In this document: positions 9,041-17,940 of the stretch, piece after piece | Position numbering within the stretch: position 1 is the stretch's first letter | Layout of the letters: each line of letters opens with the position of its first letter | Source: Amycolatopsis saalfeldensis | Lineage (GTDB): Bacteria > Actinomycetota > Actinomycetes > Mycobacteriales > Pseudonocardiaceae | Reading direction: 5' to 3' | DNA length: 64,000 bases | NCBI RefSeq assembly: GCF_900110575.1 | Contig: NZ_FOEF01000022.1 | Coordinates: 115,726-179,725, forward strand | Made by a program: the position numbers and the translations under genes | Notes under the pieces: model-generated | Told to the model about the DNA's origin: nothing | The model's database searches: none | What the model saw: the letters and a program-made list of their open reading frames with translations, nothing else

Positions 9041-9952
9041 TCAGCGCCGGGTGCCCAGCAGGTCGAGGGCGAGCAGTCCGGCGCCGAGCCGTCCGGCCTC
9101 GTCGCCGAGTTTGGCCAGGCGCAGCTCCGGCATCCGCTGGAAGGTCAGCGCGGACGAGAGCCAGTCGCGCACCGGCTCCAGCACGTAGTCGGCCGCGGTG
9201 AACAAGCCGCCGCCGAGTACGACGACCTCCGGGGCCAGCAGGGTCAGCAGGGTCCGGATGCCGTGGCCCAGCCCGTCGAGGGCGTCGGAGACGACGGCGA
9301 CGGCCGCTTCGTCGCCGTGGCGGGCCGCGTCGACCACGGGCTGCGCGCCGTCCACGGCCCGGCCGGTGTGCTCGGTGTAGCGCCGCGCGATGGCCGCCGC
9401 CGAGGAGATCGCCTCGAGACAGCCCGTGGCGCCGCAGCCGCAGACGATGCGGTGGCCGACGTCGATGTGCCCGACCTCGCCGGCCAGCCCGTGCGCCCGG
9501 TACAGCCGGCCGTCCAGCATCAGCGCGGCCGCGATCCCGGTGCCGACGGCGATGAACGCCGCGTCCGCGCAGCCCTGCCCGGCGCCGACGCGGAACTCGG
9601 CCAGCCCGCCCGCGCTCACGTCGTGCCCGAACGCCACCGGCAGCCCGAGCCGGCTCTCCAGCAGGTCGCCGAAGGGCACGTCGCGCCAGTCCAGGTTCGC
9701 GGAGAACCGCGCGACCCGCGCCTGCTCGTCGACGATCCCCGGCACGACCACGCCGACCGCGCCCGGCGCGCCCGTGCCGGCCTGCTCGGCGAGCACCGAG
9801 ACGACCTCGGCCACCTGCTCGGCCAGCGCCGTGCCGTCCGCGCTGCGGGCGGTCGTTACCCGCTGCGTCGCGAGCACGTTCAGGTCACCGTCGAGCAGGG
9901 CCGCCTTCACGGTCGTGCCGCCCACGTCCAATGCCGCCACCAAATCAGCCAT
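9041..9952 (-). CDS. ROK family sugar kinase (glucokinase-like)
   Basis: 303 residues. An N-terminal ATP-binding loop, DVGGTTVKAALLDG (from D9), is followed by the ROK signature and the zinc site C171-x-C173-x4-C178 (CGCGATGCLE). Such proteins phosphorylate glucose, fructose or N-acetylated amino sugars. There is no N-terminal helix-turn-helix, so it is a kinase rather than a ROK repressor. The substrate cannot be told from sequence, and no sugar transporter or other sugar gene is adjacent. Confidence 0.9.
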   Translation of the reverse strand: MADLVAALDVGGTTVKAALLDGDLNVLATQRVTTARSADGTALAEQVAEVVSVLAEQAGTGAPGAVGVVVPGIVDEQARVARFSANLDWRDVPFGDLLESRLGLPVAFGHDVSAGGLAEFRVGAGQGCADAAFIAVGTGIAAALMLDGRLYRAHGLAGEVGHIDVGHRIVCGCGATGCLEAISSAAAIARRYTEHTGRAVDGAQPVVDAARHGDEAAVAVVSDALDGLGHGIRTLLTLLAPEVVVLGGGLFTAADYVLEPVRDWLSSALTFQRMPELRLAKLGDEAGRLGAGLLALDLLGTRR

Positions 9953-9962
9953 GCCCGGATTC

Positions 9963-11492
9963 TCACACCCCCGGCCTCACATCGAGGTGACGTTGACTGC
10001 GGGTAGCCGCCGGAGTCACGGACGGTGCCAGGGTCAGGCCTTCCAGTCCGGGTGCCCGGGCATCGCGGGGGGTTTTCGCCGTGTACAGCCAGTCGTGGAA
10101 GAACCCGCCGAGGTCCCGTCCGGAGAGCCGCTGGGCCACGTCGACGTAATCCTGCGTCGAGGCCGAACGGCCGCGGTAGGTGTCGTAGAAGGTCCGTTCG
10201 ATCCGGTCGAACATCGGCTGCCCCACCAGGTTCCGCAACGCGTACAGCGTCAGCGCGCCGCCGTTGTCGGTGCCGGAGAGCACGCCCCAGGCCGAGTTCA
10301 GGTGCGCGACCGGGCCCTCCTGGTCGAGCTGCTGGTTGTTACTGGTGTAGCGGCCGTGCATCTGCTCGTCGAACGGCTTCCCGCCGTGGGCGGAGGTGTA
10401 GAGGTCCTGGTAGTAGACGGCGTGGCCTTCGCTCAGCCACATGTCGTCCCAGTCGTGCACGGCCACCGCGTCGCCGAAGAACTGGTGGGTCAGCTCGTGG
10501 GCCTGGATCGGAGCCTCCCGCGGGTCGGCCAGGAACTCCGCGCCGTACGTGGGGATCGCGGCCGTTTCGAGCGCGACCCCGCCGTAGACCGTGTCGACGC
10601 CGAGGGCACCGGCGCTCGCGTACGGGAAGGGGCGGCCGATCGCCTGCTCCAGCCAGGCGACCTGGGCCGGCGTGTCCCGGACGCGGTCGAGCGCGCCGGG
10701 CTTGGCGGCCTTCGTGACGTAGCTGCGCACCGGGAGCCCGTGCGGGCCGGCCTGGTCGACCTCGGTGAAGTGCCCGGTGGCGAGCTGCACCACGTCGGTG
10801 GCGGCGGGCCGGTCCAGCCGGAACACCGAAGTCGACCGGTCGCCCTCACGCTGTTTGCCCACGAGAGTCCCGCTCCCGACGGCGTCGACGTCGGACGGCG
10901 TGGTGATCCGGAGGGTGTAGGTCGCCGGGTCGGCGGGCACGTCGTCCGACGGGAACACGGCGTGCTCGCGGTCGGGCTGGCCGAGCACCGCGAACCCGTC
11001 GGGCGTGTTCTCCCAGACCGGCATCGGGTTCTCGAACCCGGGCGGCAGCGGCATCGCCGGGGAGACCGGGCTCTTCGCGCGGTCCACGACGTAGTCGATC
11101 TTGACGCTGAACGCGCGGCCTCGCGCCACCGCGCGCGCCGGCGTCACGATCAGCTTCTCCCCCTTGACTTCGAACTTCGCCGCGCGGCCGTCGACCGTCA
11201 CCGAGCGGACCTGCGGCACGGCCGAGTCGAGGCCGAAGGACGAGAGCGCCTGCGTCGAGACCGCCCGCATGGTCACCGAAGCGTTCATCGTGGTGACGCC
11301 GGGCCGGTAGTCGACCGCGACGTCGTAGTCACGCGCGTCGTAGCCGCCGTTGCCCAATTGGGGGAAGAGCCGCTCGCCCGCGCTCAGCGCGCCGGGGGTC
11401 CCGGGTTCGGCGTTCGCGGCCGCGGCCGTGCCGGTGGCCAGCACGACGGTGATCCCCGCGACCACGGCGTTCTTCAGCATCCGTTTCGTCAT
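9963..11492 (-). CDS. Secreted M1 family metallopeptidase
   Basis: A zinc aminopeptidase-like protein. The zinc site H332-E-x2-H336 (HELTHQFFGD) is followed 19 residues later by E355 (WLSEGHAVYY), the gluzincin arrangement. The usual GxMEN substrate loop is replaced by YGGVALETAAIP. A Sec signal peptide starts MTKRMLKNAVVAG and ends near a TAAAANA cleavage site, so the protein is exported. I chose the ATG at 11492 because it gives a normal signal peptide; a GTG at 11507 would add five residues and lies too close to the gaggag site. Length is about 509 aa, shorter than full four-domain M1 enzymes, so the C-terminal domain is reduced or missing. Confidence 0.9.
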   Translation of the reverse strand: MTKRMLKNAVVAGITVVLATGTAAAANAEPGTPGALSAGERLFPQLGNGGYDARDYDVAVDYRPGVTTMNASVTMRAVSTQALSSFGLDSAVPQVRSVTVDGRAAKFEVKGEKLIVTPARAVARGRAFSVKIDYVVDRAKSPVSPAMPLPPGFENPMPVWENTPDGFAVLGQPDREHAVFPSDDVPADPATYTLRITTPSDVDAVGSGTLVGKQREGDRSTSVFRLDRPAATDVVQLATGHFTEVDQAGPHGLPVRSYVTKAAKPGALDRVRDTPAQVAWLEQAIGRPFPYASAGALGVDTVYGGVALETAAIPTYGAEFLADPREAPIQAHELTHQFFGDAVAVHDWDDMWLSEGHAVYYQDLYTSAHGGKPFDEQMHGRYTSNNQQLDQEGPVAHLNSAWGVLSGTDNGGALTLYALRNLVGQPMFDRIERTFYDTYRGRSASTQDYVDVAQRLSGRDLGGFFHDWLYTAKTPRDARAPGLEGLTLAPSVTPAATRSQRHLDVRPGV

Positions 11493-11624
11493 GTGTCCAC
11501 AGTGCACTCCTCAGGAGGCGGCCGCATCGGCTGAGCAGCCCGAGCCGCGTAACCGGAAAGTCGTACTCGCGAATGCGAGGCACGGGCGACGCGCGGGAAA
11601 CCGCCGGGGCCTACGGTGATCAGC

Positions 11625-12719
11625 GTGCGGAACCGGCTGATCGACCTGTGCGTGGCTCTCCTGGTCACCGGGGTCCTCGTGCTGGACGGGATCCACCGGG
11701 TCCGCACGCCGCCGTTCTGGCAGTTCGCGACCGCGGCGGTGTTCGTGGTCTTCCTGCTGCGCCGCCGGTACCCGCTGACCACCGCGCTCGTCGGCGTCGC
11801 GCTGTCATGGTTCGTGCCGACCACACTGCTGCCGCCGACCTTCTTGCTCTACAACGTCGCCGCGCGGCGCGGCCCGAAGTGGCCGACCGCCGTCGCCTTG
11901 GGCGGCAGTCTCGCGCTGCAGCTCGCCTTACACCCGCTGACGAGCCTGGCGGCCCTGGAATCCACGGGGGTCGTCTCCGTGGGCTTCATCGTGCTGCCGC
12001 TGCTGGCCGGGCTGTGGATCTACCAGCGGGCGGCGCTGCTCGACGCCTTGCGCGGGCGCGCCGATCAAGCCGAACGCGAGCGCGACCTGCTCGCCGAACG
12101 CGCGGTGGCGGCCGAGCGACGCCGGATCGCGCGGGAGATGCACGACGTCGTGGCCCACCGGGTGAGCATCGTCGCGCTGCAGGCCGGCGCGCTGTCGGTG
12201 CGGGCGCCGGACGAGGAAACGGGGCAGCTGGCCGAGGTGATCCGCGAGTCCAGCGCCGCCGCGCTGACCGAGCTGCGCGACATCCTGCGGGTGCTGCGCG
12301 ATGACGTGCCCGAACCGAGCGCCCTGCCCAGCCCGACGCTGGCCGGCGTGGCGCGGCTGGCCGGAGACCTCACCGCGGCGGGCGCCCGGATCGTCGCCGA
12401 CCTGCCCGAACCGCTGCCGCAGGTGCCGGACCAGGTGGGCCGCGCGGCTTACCGGATCGTGCAGGAATCGCTGACCAACGCCACCAAACACGCGCCGGGC
12501 GCGGCCATCCACCTGCGGCTCGGCCAGGAAGACGGGCGGCTGGTCGTCGAGGTGGCCAACCCGCTCGGCGCCTCCGCCGGGCTGCCGGGCTCCGGCTACG
12601 GGCTGATCGGCATGCGCGAGCGCGTCACCCTGGCCGGTGGCACGCTGCACACCGGCCCGGACGGCGCGGGCCGCTACGTGGTCCGGGCGGTTTTCCCGCC
12701 CGAGAAGGGAACACCGTGA
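11625..12719 (+). CDS. NarL-type sensor histidine kinase
   Basis: Four or five membrane segments in the first 130 residues, a short coiled linker, then a HisKA_3 dimerisation domain with the phospho-acceptor His in AREMHDVVAHRVS (about H173), and a C-terminal HATPase ending near GSGYGLIGMRERV. There is no periplasmic sensor domain, so sensing is probably within the membrane. A TACGGT (11612-11617) seven bases before the GTG at 11625 suggests a leaderless transcript; an in-frame GTG at 11616 is the alternative. It overlaps the response-regulator gene by four bases (GTGA), fixing the partnership. The signal is unknown. Confidence 0.9.
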   Translation: MRNRLIDLCVALLVTGVLVLDGIHRVRTPPFWQFATAAVFVVFLLRRRYPLTTALVGVALSWFVPTTLLPPTFLLYNVAARRGPKWPTAVALGGSLALQLALHPLTSLAALESTGVVSVGFIVLPLLAGLWIYQRAALLDALRGRADQAERERDLLAERAVAAERRRIAREMHDVVAHRVSIVALQAGALSVRAPDEETGQLAEVIRESSAAALTELRDILRVLRDDVPEPSALPSPTLAGVARLAGDLTAAGARIVADLPEPLPQVPDQVGRAAYRIVQESLTNATKHAPGAAIHLRLGQEDGRLVVEVANPLGASAGLPGSGYGLIGMRERVTLAGGTLHTGPDGAGRYVVRAVFPPEKGTP

Positions 12720-13357
12720 TCAAGGTCCTGCTGCTCGACGACGAAGCGCTGGTCCGCAGCGGCATCCGGATGATCCTGGAGTCCGACCCGGAGATCCGCG
12801 TGGTCGCCGAGGCCGGTGACGGCGAGGGCGTGGCGGAGCTGGTCGAGCGGCACCGGCCCGACGTGGTGCTCACCGACATCCAGATGCCGCGGGTCGACGG
12901 GCTGGAGGTGACCCGCGTGGTGGCCGCCGGGCCGGGTGCGCCGCAGGTGGTGGTGCTCACGACGTTCGACCTCGACGAGTACGTGCACACCGCGCTGCGC
13001 CACGGCGCCACCGGCTTCCTGCTGAAGGACACCCCGCCGCGGGACCTGGTCCGCGCCGTCCACCTGGTCAAGCGGGGCGAGGCGATGCTGGCCCCGTCGA
13101 TCACCCGCCGGCTGCTGGCGCATTTCGCCGCCGGAGAAGCCGTCCAGGGCGCCAAGACCCGGCTCGAAGTGCTGACCCCGCGCGAACGCGAGGTGGCCGT
13201 CGCCGTCGCCCACGGCTCCAGCAACGCCGCGATCGCCGCCGCGCTGGGCCTGAGCGAGGCCACGGTGAAGGTGCACGTGGGCCGGATCATGTCCAAAGTG
13301 GACGCCACCAACCGCACCCAGGTCGCCATTCTGGTCCACGACGCGGGCCTGGCCTGA
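12716..13357 (+). CDS. LuxR/NarL family response regulator
   Basis: 213 residues: receiver domain with phospho-acceptor D54 (VVLTDIQMPRVDG) and the conserved Lys in GFLLKDTPP, then a GerE/LuxR helix-turn-helix (LTPREREVAVAVAHG through SEATVKVHVGRIM). Partner of the kinase just upstream. Its 3' end carries one of the 13-bp words described in the findings (13291-13303). Target genes are unknown; the adjacent nitroreductase has its own apparent promoter. Confidence 0.93.
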   Translation: MIKVLLLDDEALVRSGIRMILESDPEIRVVAEAGDGEGVAELVERHRPDVVLTDIQMPRVDGLEVTRVVAAGPGAPQVVVLTTFDLDEYVHTALRHGATGFLLKDTPPRDLVRAVHLVKRGEAMLAPSITRRLLAHFAAGEAVQGAKTRLEVLTPREREVAVAVAHGSSNAAIAAALGLSEATVKVHVGRIMSKVDATNRTQVAILVHDAGLA

Positions 13358-13408
13358 GCACCGGATCAGGGGTGGCCGCCGGGGCGCGGCGCAGGGCAGA
13401 ATCGGCCC

Positions 13409-14005
13409 ATGGAGTTCACGGAAGTGCTGCGGGGCCGCCGGATGGTGCGGGGCTACCGGACGGACCCGGTCGACGAGGACGTGCTGCGGCGCATCGTGCG
13501 GATGGTGCACCGGGCGCCGAGCGGCGGGTTCAGCCAGGGCCACCGGCTGGTGGTGATCACCGCGCCGGACGTGCGGCGGCGGATCGCCGAGGCCTCGGAG
13601 CAGCCGTATCTCGACGCCGGGTTCGCGCCCTGGATCTCGCAGGCACCCGTGCACATCGCCGTCGGCGTGCGCGAGGAGTCCTATCACGAGCGTTACCGGC
13701 AGCCGGACAAGCTGGAGGCGGACGGCACCGAGACCATCTGGCCGGTGCCGTACTGGTGGTTCGACAGCGGCGCCCTGCTCACCCTGCTCCAGCTCGCCGC
13801 GGCCGACGAGGGCCTCTCGACCGGGTTCTTCGGCCCCGACGACCCTGAGGAGATCGCCGCACTGCGCGCCGCCATCGGGTTCCCGGACGACGTCGGCCTG
13901 TCCGGTGTGCTCACGCTCGGGTACGAGGCGACCGGCGCGCCGGGCCCGTCCAGCCTGAGCCGGCAGCGGCTGCCGCTCGACGAACTCGTGCAGTGGGCGC
14001 GCTGA
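13409..14005 (+). CDS. Nitroreductase family FMN oxidoreductase
   Basis: 198 residues with the nitroreductase fold: an N-terminal RRMVRGYRTDPV FMN-phosphate-binding segment, HRAPSGGFSQGHR, and a C-terminal LGYEATGAPG. It probably acts as a flavin-dependent NAD(P)H oxidoreductase; the substrate is unknown. CAGAAT at 13397-13402 lies six bases before the ATG and no Shine-Dalgarno sequence is present, so the message is probably leaderless. The BluB encoded at 35270 is a different member of the same superfamily. Confidence 0.85.
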   Translation: MEFTEVLRGRRMVRGYRTDPVDEDVLRRIVRMVHRAPSGGFSQGHRLVVITAPDVRRRIAEASEQPYLDAGFAPWISQAPVHIAVGVREESYHERYRQPDKLEADGTETIWPVPYWWFDSGALLTLLQLAAADEGLSTGFFGPDDPEEIAALRAAIGFPDDVGLSGVLTLGYEATGAPGPSSLSRQRLPLDELVQWAR

Positions 14006-14071
14006 AACCCGGGTGGGAACGCGCGCGGCCTCCGGCGGGGTCGCTTCGGTGTTCGCCTCGGGTGGCACCGT

Positions 14072-15673
14072 TCACAGCAACGGCGGCACCGCCGGATCGG
14101 TGGGAATCTCGAACAGGGCGGGCTTTCGCGCGGCGAGCGCGTCTTTCACCAGCGCGGCCAGCATCGCGGGATCCTCGACGCGGCGCCCGGGCACGCCGTA
14201 GCCCTGGGCCAGGCTGACGGCGTCGAGGCCGGGCAGCTCGAGGCCCGGCACCCCGCCCGCCACGTGGTTGAACCCGGCGAACGCCTTGAGGATCTCGTAC
14301 TCCCGGTTCGCCATCACCACCGTCACGACCGGGGCGCCGGCCTGGGCCGCGGTCCACAGGGCGGACGAGCTGTAGTGCAGCGAGCCGTCGCCGATGATGG
14401 CCAGCACCGGGCGGGACGGGTCGGCGATCGCCGCGCCGACGCCCGCCGCCAGGCCGTAGCCGAGGCCGCCGCTGGGCGTGGTGAGGAAACTGTCCGGAGT
14501 GGACAGCCGGACCCGGTCGTGGAATTCGGCCAGATTGGACGGTGACTCCTGCGTCACCCGCACCTGCGGGGTGATCACGCCGGCCAGGTGCGCGTACACA
14601 CTGTCCGAAGTGGGCCGTCCCGTTGCCCCGACAGAAAGGACCGGGGGGACGGGCCGAGGCTCCGGCGGCGTCCGTTTGCGCTCGGCGACCCGGCCGGCCA
14701 GCTCGGCCAGCGCCCGGCCCGGATCGCCGAGCACCGAGGTGCCCAGTGGCGCGCGGGCGGCTTCGTCCGGGTCGTCGGTCAGGTGGAACAGCTTCGCGCC
14801 CGGCGAAATGTAGCGCCCGGGCGAGTACGGATAGCAGGTGAACGCGGGCGCGCCGACGACCAGCACCACGTCGTACCCGGCCAGCCGCTCGCCGATCTGG
14901 CTGGCCCCGAACGGCAGGAAACCGCGGAACCACGGGGAAGTCTCGTCGAACACGTTCCGGCCCGAGGACGGCGCGGTGAACACCGCCAGCCCGGCCCGCT
15001 CGGCCAGGCGGTGGGCGTTGTCCCAGTCCCCCTCGGCGGTCGCCGCCGCGCCCAGCACCAGCGCCGGCCGCGAAGCGCCGTCCACCGCCCGCACCACCTC
15101 CGCCACGGCCTCCGCGGCCGGCGCGGCGCGGTACCGGACCACGCGGACCGCCAGATCGTCCACTTCGGACTGATCGGCGACGGCGGACCAGTCGTCCATC
15201 GGCAGGCTCACGAACACCGGGCCCGAGGGGGCCGCTCGCGCCGTGTGCACCGCCCGCGCCAGCGCCGCCGGCACGTCCTGCGGCCGCGGCGGCTCGAACG
15301 ACCACTTCACCGCCGGCCGCGGCACCGTCGTGGCGTCCACGTTCACCAGCCAGTTCTGCTGCGTGATCATCGCCCGCACCTGCTGGCCCGCCGTCACCAC
15401 CAGCGGCGCCCGGCTCCACGCCGCGGTCAGCAGGCTGCCCACCGCGTTGCCCAGCCCGGGCCCGGTGTGCAGGTTGACCAGCACCGGCTTGCGCGTGACC
15501 TGCGCGTACCCGTCGGCCATCAGCACCACGGCCGCCTCCTGGAGGCCCAGGTAGTACCGCAGGTCCGGCGGGAACCCGGCCAGCATGGTCAGCTCGGTCG
15601 AACCCGGGTTGCCGAACACCGCGTCCACCCCGAGTGCCCGCAGCATCGCCCAGACCTGCTCACGCAACGCCAC
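14072..15673 (-). CDS. ThDP-dependent decarboxylase, benzoylformate decarboxylase-like
   Basis: 533 residues with the three-domain ThDP fold: PYR domain with the activating Glu46, a central domain, and a PP domain with the GDGSLHYSSSALW motif that binds Mg-diphosphate. The active-site pair of benzoylformate decarboxylase is present (Ser25 in GNPGSTELT and His69 in NLHTG, equivalent to S26 and H70 of the Pseudomonas putida enzyme). The second catalytic histidine (H281) aligns with Tyr281 here (FTCYPYSPGRY), so the 2-oxo acid may differ. The GTG start has ggaggg about 12 nt upstream. No mandelate-pathway genes are nearby. Confidence 0.8.
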   Translation of the reverse strand: MALREQVWAMLRALGVDAVFGNPGSTELTMLAGFPPDLRYYLGLQEAAVVLMADGYAQVTRKPVLVNLHTGPGLGNAVGSLLTAAWSRAPLVVTAGQQVRAMITQQNWLVNVDATTVPRPAVKWSFEPPRPQDVPAALARAVHTARAAPSGPVFVSLPMDDWSAVADQSEVDDLAVRVVRYRAAPAAEAVAEVVRAVDGASRPALVLGAAATAEGDWDNAHRLAERAGLAVFTAPSSGRNVFDETSPWFRGFLPFGASQIGERLAGYDVVLVVGAPAFTCYPYSPGRYISPGAKLFHLTDDPDEAARAPLGTSVLGDPGRALAELAGRVAERKRTPPEPRPVPPVLSVGATGRPTSDSVYAHLAGVITPQVRVTQESPSNLAEFHDRVRLSTPDSFLTTPSGGLGYGLAAGVGAAIADPSRPVLAIIGDGSLHYSSSALWTAAQAGAPVVTVVMANREYEILKAFAGFNHVAGGVPGLELPGLDAVSLAQGYGVPGRRVEDPAMLAALVKDALAARKPALFEIPTDPAVPPLL

Positions 15674-15746
15674 GGCTATCGCCCGCCCTCCTCGTACCGC
15701 TCCTTTCCGTTACCTTCGCACGCGATCCGGTCCGGTGCCGATCGGG

Positions 15747-17123
15747 TCAGCGCCGGTTCAGCGTGGCTCCCTGCGGGCCCGCGGTGTGCGAGAGCAGCTT
15801 GGCGAAGCAGTTGTCGGCGTCGATCCCGGCCGCGTCGCACCACGCGTTCGCCGCCGTGCCTGAGCTGTAGCCCTGCGGCAGCACGATGACCCAGTAGCCC
15901 GCGTTCTTGAACGTCGAGTAGTCGGCCGAGGACAGCAGCAGCGCGGTCGGCCGCAGGACCTTCAGCTGCCGGTAGTGGGCCAGGATGGCGGCGTTGTCGT
16001 AGGTGATCCCGTTGTCCTGGGTGCCGACCGCCTTGGACGACAATTGCGGCACCCACTGCCCGGCCAGTGCCTCGACCTGCGGGTAGTCCGCGGCCGCCTG
16101 CGCCCGCAGCACCGCCTCCGGGTCGGCGTCCACGGTGGCGGGAACGGTCTCCGTGGTGGTGACGGGCGCCGGCGTGGTGGTGCTGGGATCGGGAACGTAG
16201 TAGCCGGGGTCGCTTGGGGACGTCCCTGCGGTCTGCGCCGTGCCGGCTGTGGCGCTGCCGCGGGAGACCGCGTACGTCACCGTCGCGCCGACCAGGACCA
16301 CGAGGAGGCCCAGCGCGACGACGGCCGCCACGACGTACGAGCTGCGAGAAGCCGACGGCTGCACCATCGCGGGTTGGTGCGGGCGATACTGCGGCGGGTA
16401 AAGCGGCTGTTGCGCTGCCGGCGGGAGTCGAGAGACTTCCCTCAGCGCGTGCACCCACTCCGCGGGCGACACCATTCCCTTCTCCGACAAGGGATTCGAC
16501 AAGGCTCGGTGCAGCAGCTCGGTCAGCGGTGCAGGGCTCTCCGGCGCGAGCGGCAGGCCGCGGTACATGATCAAGGCGAGGGCGTGCCAGTCGTTGTAGT
16601 GATCGTGCGAGGGCTGGAGCCGGTCCGCGTCGATCAGCAAAGCTCCCGGAGAAGGAGCCTCGCGCCAAACGAAGCCGGCCTCCGAAAGGCCCCCGTGCGC
16701 CAGGCCGTTCGCCGACAGCCAGGCGAAGATCTCCGCCACGCGGATCAGCACCGAGACCCGCAGGTCCGCCCGCGCCGTGCGCAGGGAGGCGAGGGGGCGG
16801 GCGTCGCCCGGTACCCGGGGCAGGACCACGCCGGTCACGGCGCCGGCCGAGTCGAGTTCGACGTCCGTGGGCCAGCAGACCGAGGCCTGCGGCGAACTGC
16901 CGAGAGCCACCGCGCGGCCGGGGAACACGGTCCGGCCGACGTCGACCACGCTGAGCAGCTTCCGGCGCGACTCCGGGTTGCGGACGGGGGTGAGGTAACG
17001 CTGGTAGACCAGGCCGAAGTCCCGCCCACGACCGTGGAAGAGGTGGGCGCCCCCGCCGGTCGCGAAGACCGCGTCGTCGAACTCGTAGGACCCGTGCCTG
17101 CCGTCGATCCTGAATTCCGACAT
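15747..17123 (-). CDS. Membrane-anchored protein pseudokinase with extracytoplasmic domain
   Basis: 458 residues. The first 240 resemble a bacterial Ser/Thr kinase domain, but the catalytic loop reads LAHGGLSEAGFVW (about residue 143) instead of HRDLKPxN, and the metal-binding DFG is DAD, so phosphotransfer is unlikely. One transmembrane helix (about 263-286) follows, then a Thr/Pro-rich linker and a roughly 110-residue outer domain with two cysteines (AWCDAAGIDADNCFAKL). I place the start at an ATG giving MSEFRIDGRHG; ATGs 24 and 84 bases upstream are in frame. Function is unknown; a scaffold or envelope sensor is plausible. Confidence 0.7.
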   Translation of the reverse strand: MSEFRIDGRHGSYEFDDAVFATGGGAHLFHGRGRDFGLVYQRYLTPVRNPESRRKLLSVVDVGRTVFPGRAVALGSSPQASVCWPTDVELDSAGAVTGVVLPRVPGDARPLASLRTARADLRVSVLIRVAEIFAWLSANGLAHGGLSEAGFVWREAPSPGALLIDADRLQPSHDHYNDWHALALIMYRGLPLAPESPAPLTELLHRALSNPLSEKGMVSPAEWVHALREVSRLPPAAQQPLYPPQYRPHQPAMVQPSASRSSYVVAAVVALGLLVVLVGATVTYAVSRGSATAGTAQTAGTSPSDPGYYVPDPSTTTPAPVTTTETVPATVDADPEAVLRAQAAADYPQVEALAGQWVPQLSSKAVGTQDNGITYDNAAILAHYRQLKVLRPTALLLSSADYSTFKNAGYWVIVLPQGYSSGTAANAWCDAAGIDADNCFAKLLSHTAGPQGATLNRR

Positions 17124-17299
17124 GCCGCTACCTGCGATTCCGCTCATGGTTTTCCGACGCCATCCGGGGTCGCGTTTCCGCCGGAGGCCGTTACGGAACG
17201 GTGCCAAGTATTGGGGCAGGCCTCGAATTGGTTACCGCGGACCGGACCGCCTCGGCTAAGCTCGGCGCTCGGGTCGGGGGATGCCACGAGGGGACCCGT

Positions 17300-17938
17300 A
17301 TGACCGAGCACGTGCTGCCGCCGAGACCGTCCGGGCCGAGTTACCAGGACGCGCCGCCGCCGCCAGTGGCGGTGACGACCAGTGGGTTCGCGATCGCGTC
17401 GCTGGTGCTGGCGATCCCGGCGATCAGCCTGCCGCTGAGCATCGGCTTCGGGATCGCCGCGCTGGTGCGGATCCGCCGGACCGGGCAGAACGGCCGCGGC
17501 CTCGCCGTCGCGGGGCTGGCGGTCAGCGGCGCGTGGCTGCTGGTGGTCGTGGCAGGCGTCGTGCTGTCACTGCTGGGCTTGAAGACCGCGAGCCCCGCCG
17601 ACGGGTTCCTGAACGCCCACCAGGGCGACTGCCTGATCAGCCTGGACGACCAGCGCACCGACCTCCGCACCACCTCCTGCGACGACCCGCACGACATCGA
17701 GGTGTTCGCCACCGTCCCGCTGACCGGCGACGCCTACCCGGGCGAGGACACCCTGCGCCCGCTCGCGCAGAACGCCTGCGAGGCCGCCCGGAAGACGTAC
17801 TTCACCAGCACCGATCCGCCCGCCTACGTCCACCCGGCGGCGCACTACCCCGGGCCGTCGGACTGGTCGGCCAACGCGCGCACCGCGGTCTGCACCCTGG
17901 AGAGCGACCACGCGCTGGCGGGCCGCGTCGTGCACTGA
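17300..17938 (+). CDS. DUF4190 / septum-formation domain membrane protein
   Basis: 212 residues: a proline-rich cytosolic start, two membrane helices of the DUF4190 type (FAIASLVLAIPAISLPL and WLLVVVAGVVLSLLGL), then an outer domain with four cysteines (NAHQGDCL, TTSCDDPH, ALACEAA-like NACEAAR and AVCTL) typical of the septum-formation family. The start is placed at the ATG preceded by cgagggg. It is divergent from the pseudokinase gene and may share its promoter region. Role at the cell envelope is inferred from the family only. Confidence 0.75.
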   Translation: MTEHVLPPRPSGPSYQDAPPPPVAVTTSGFAIASLVLAIPAISLPLSIGFGIAALVRIRRTGQNGRGLAVAGLAVSGAWLLVVVAGVVLSLLGLKTASPADGFLNAHQGDCLISLDDQRTDLRTTSCDDPHDIEVFATVPLTGDAYPGEDTLRPLAQNACEAARKTYFTSTDPPAYVHPAAHYPGPSDWSANARTAVCTLESDHALAGRVVH

Positions 17939-17940
17939 GG

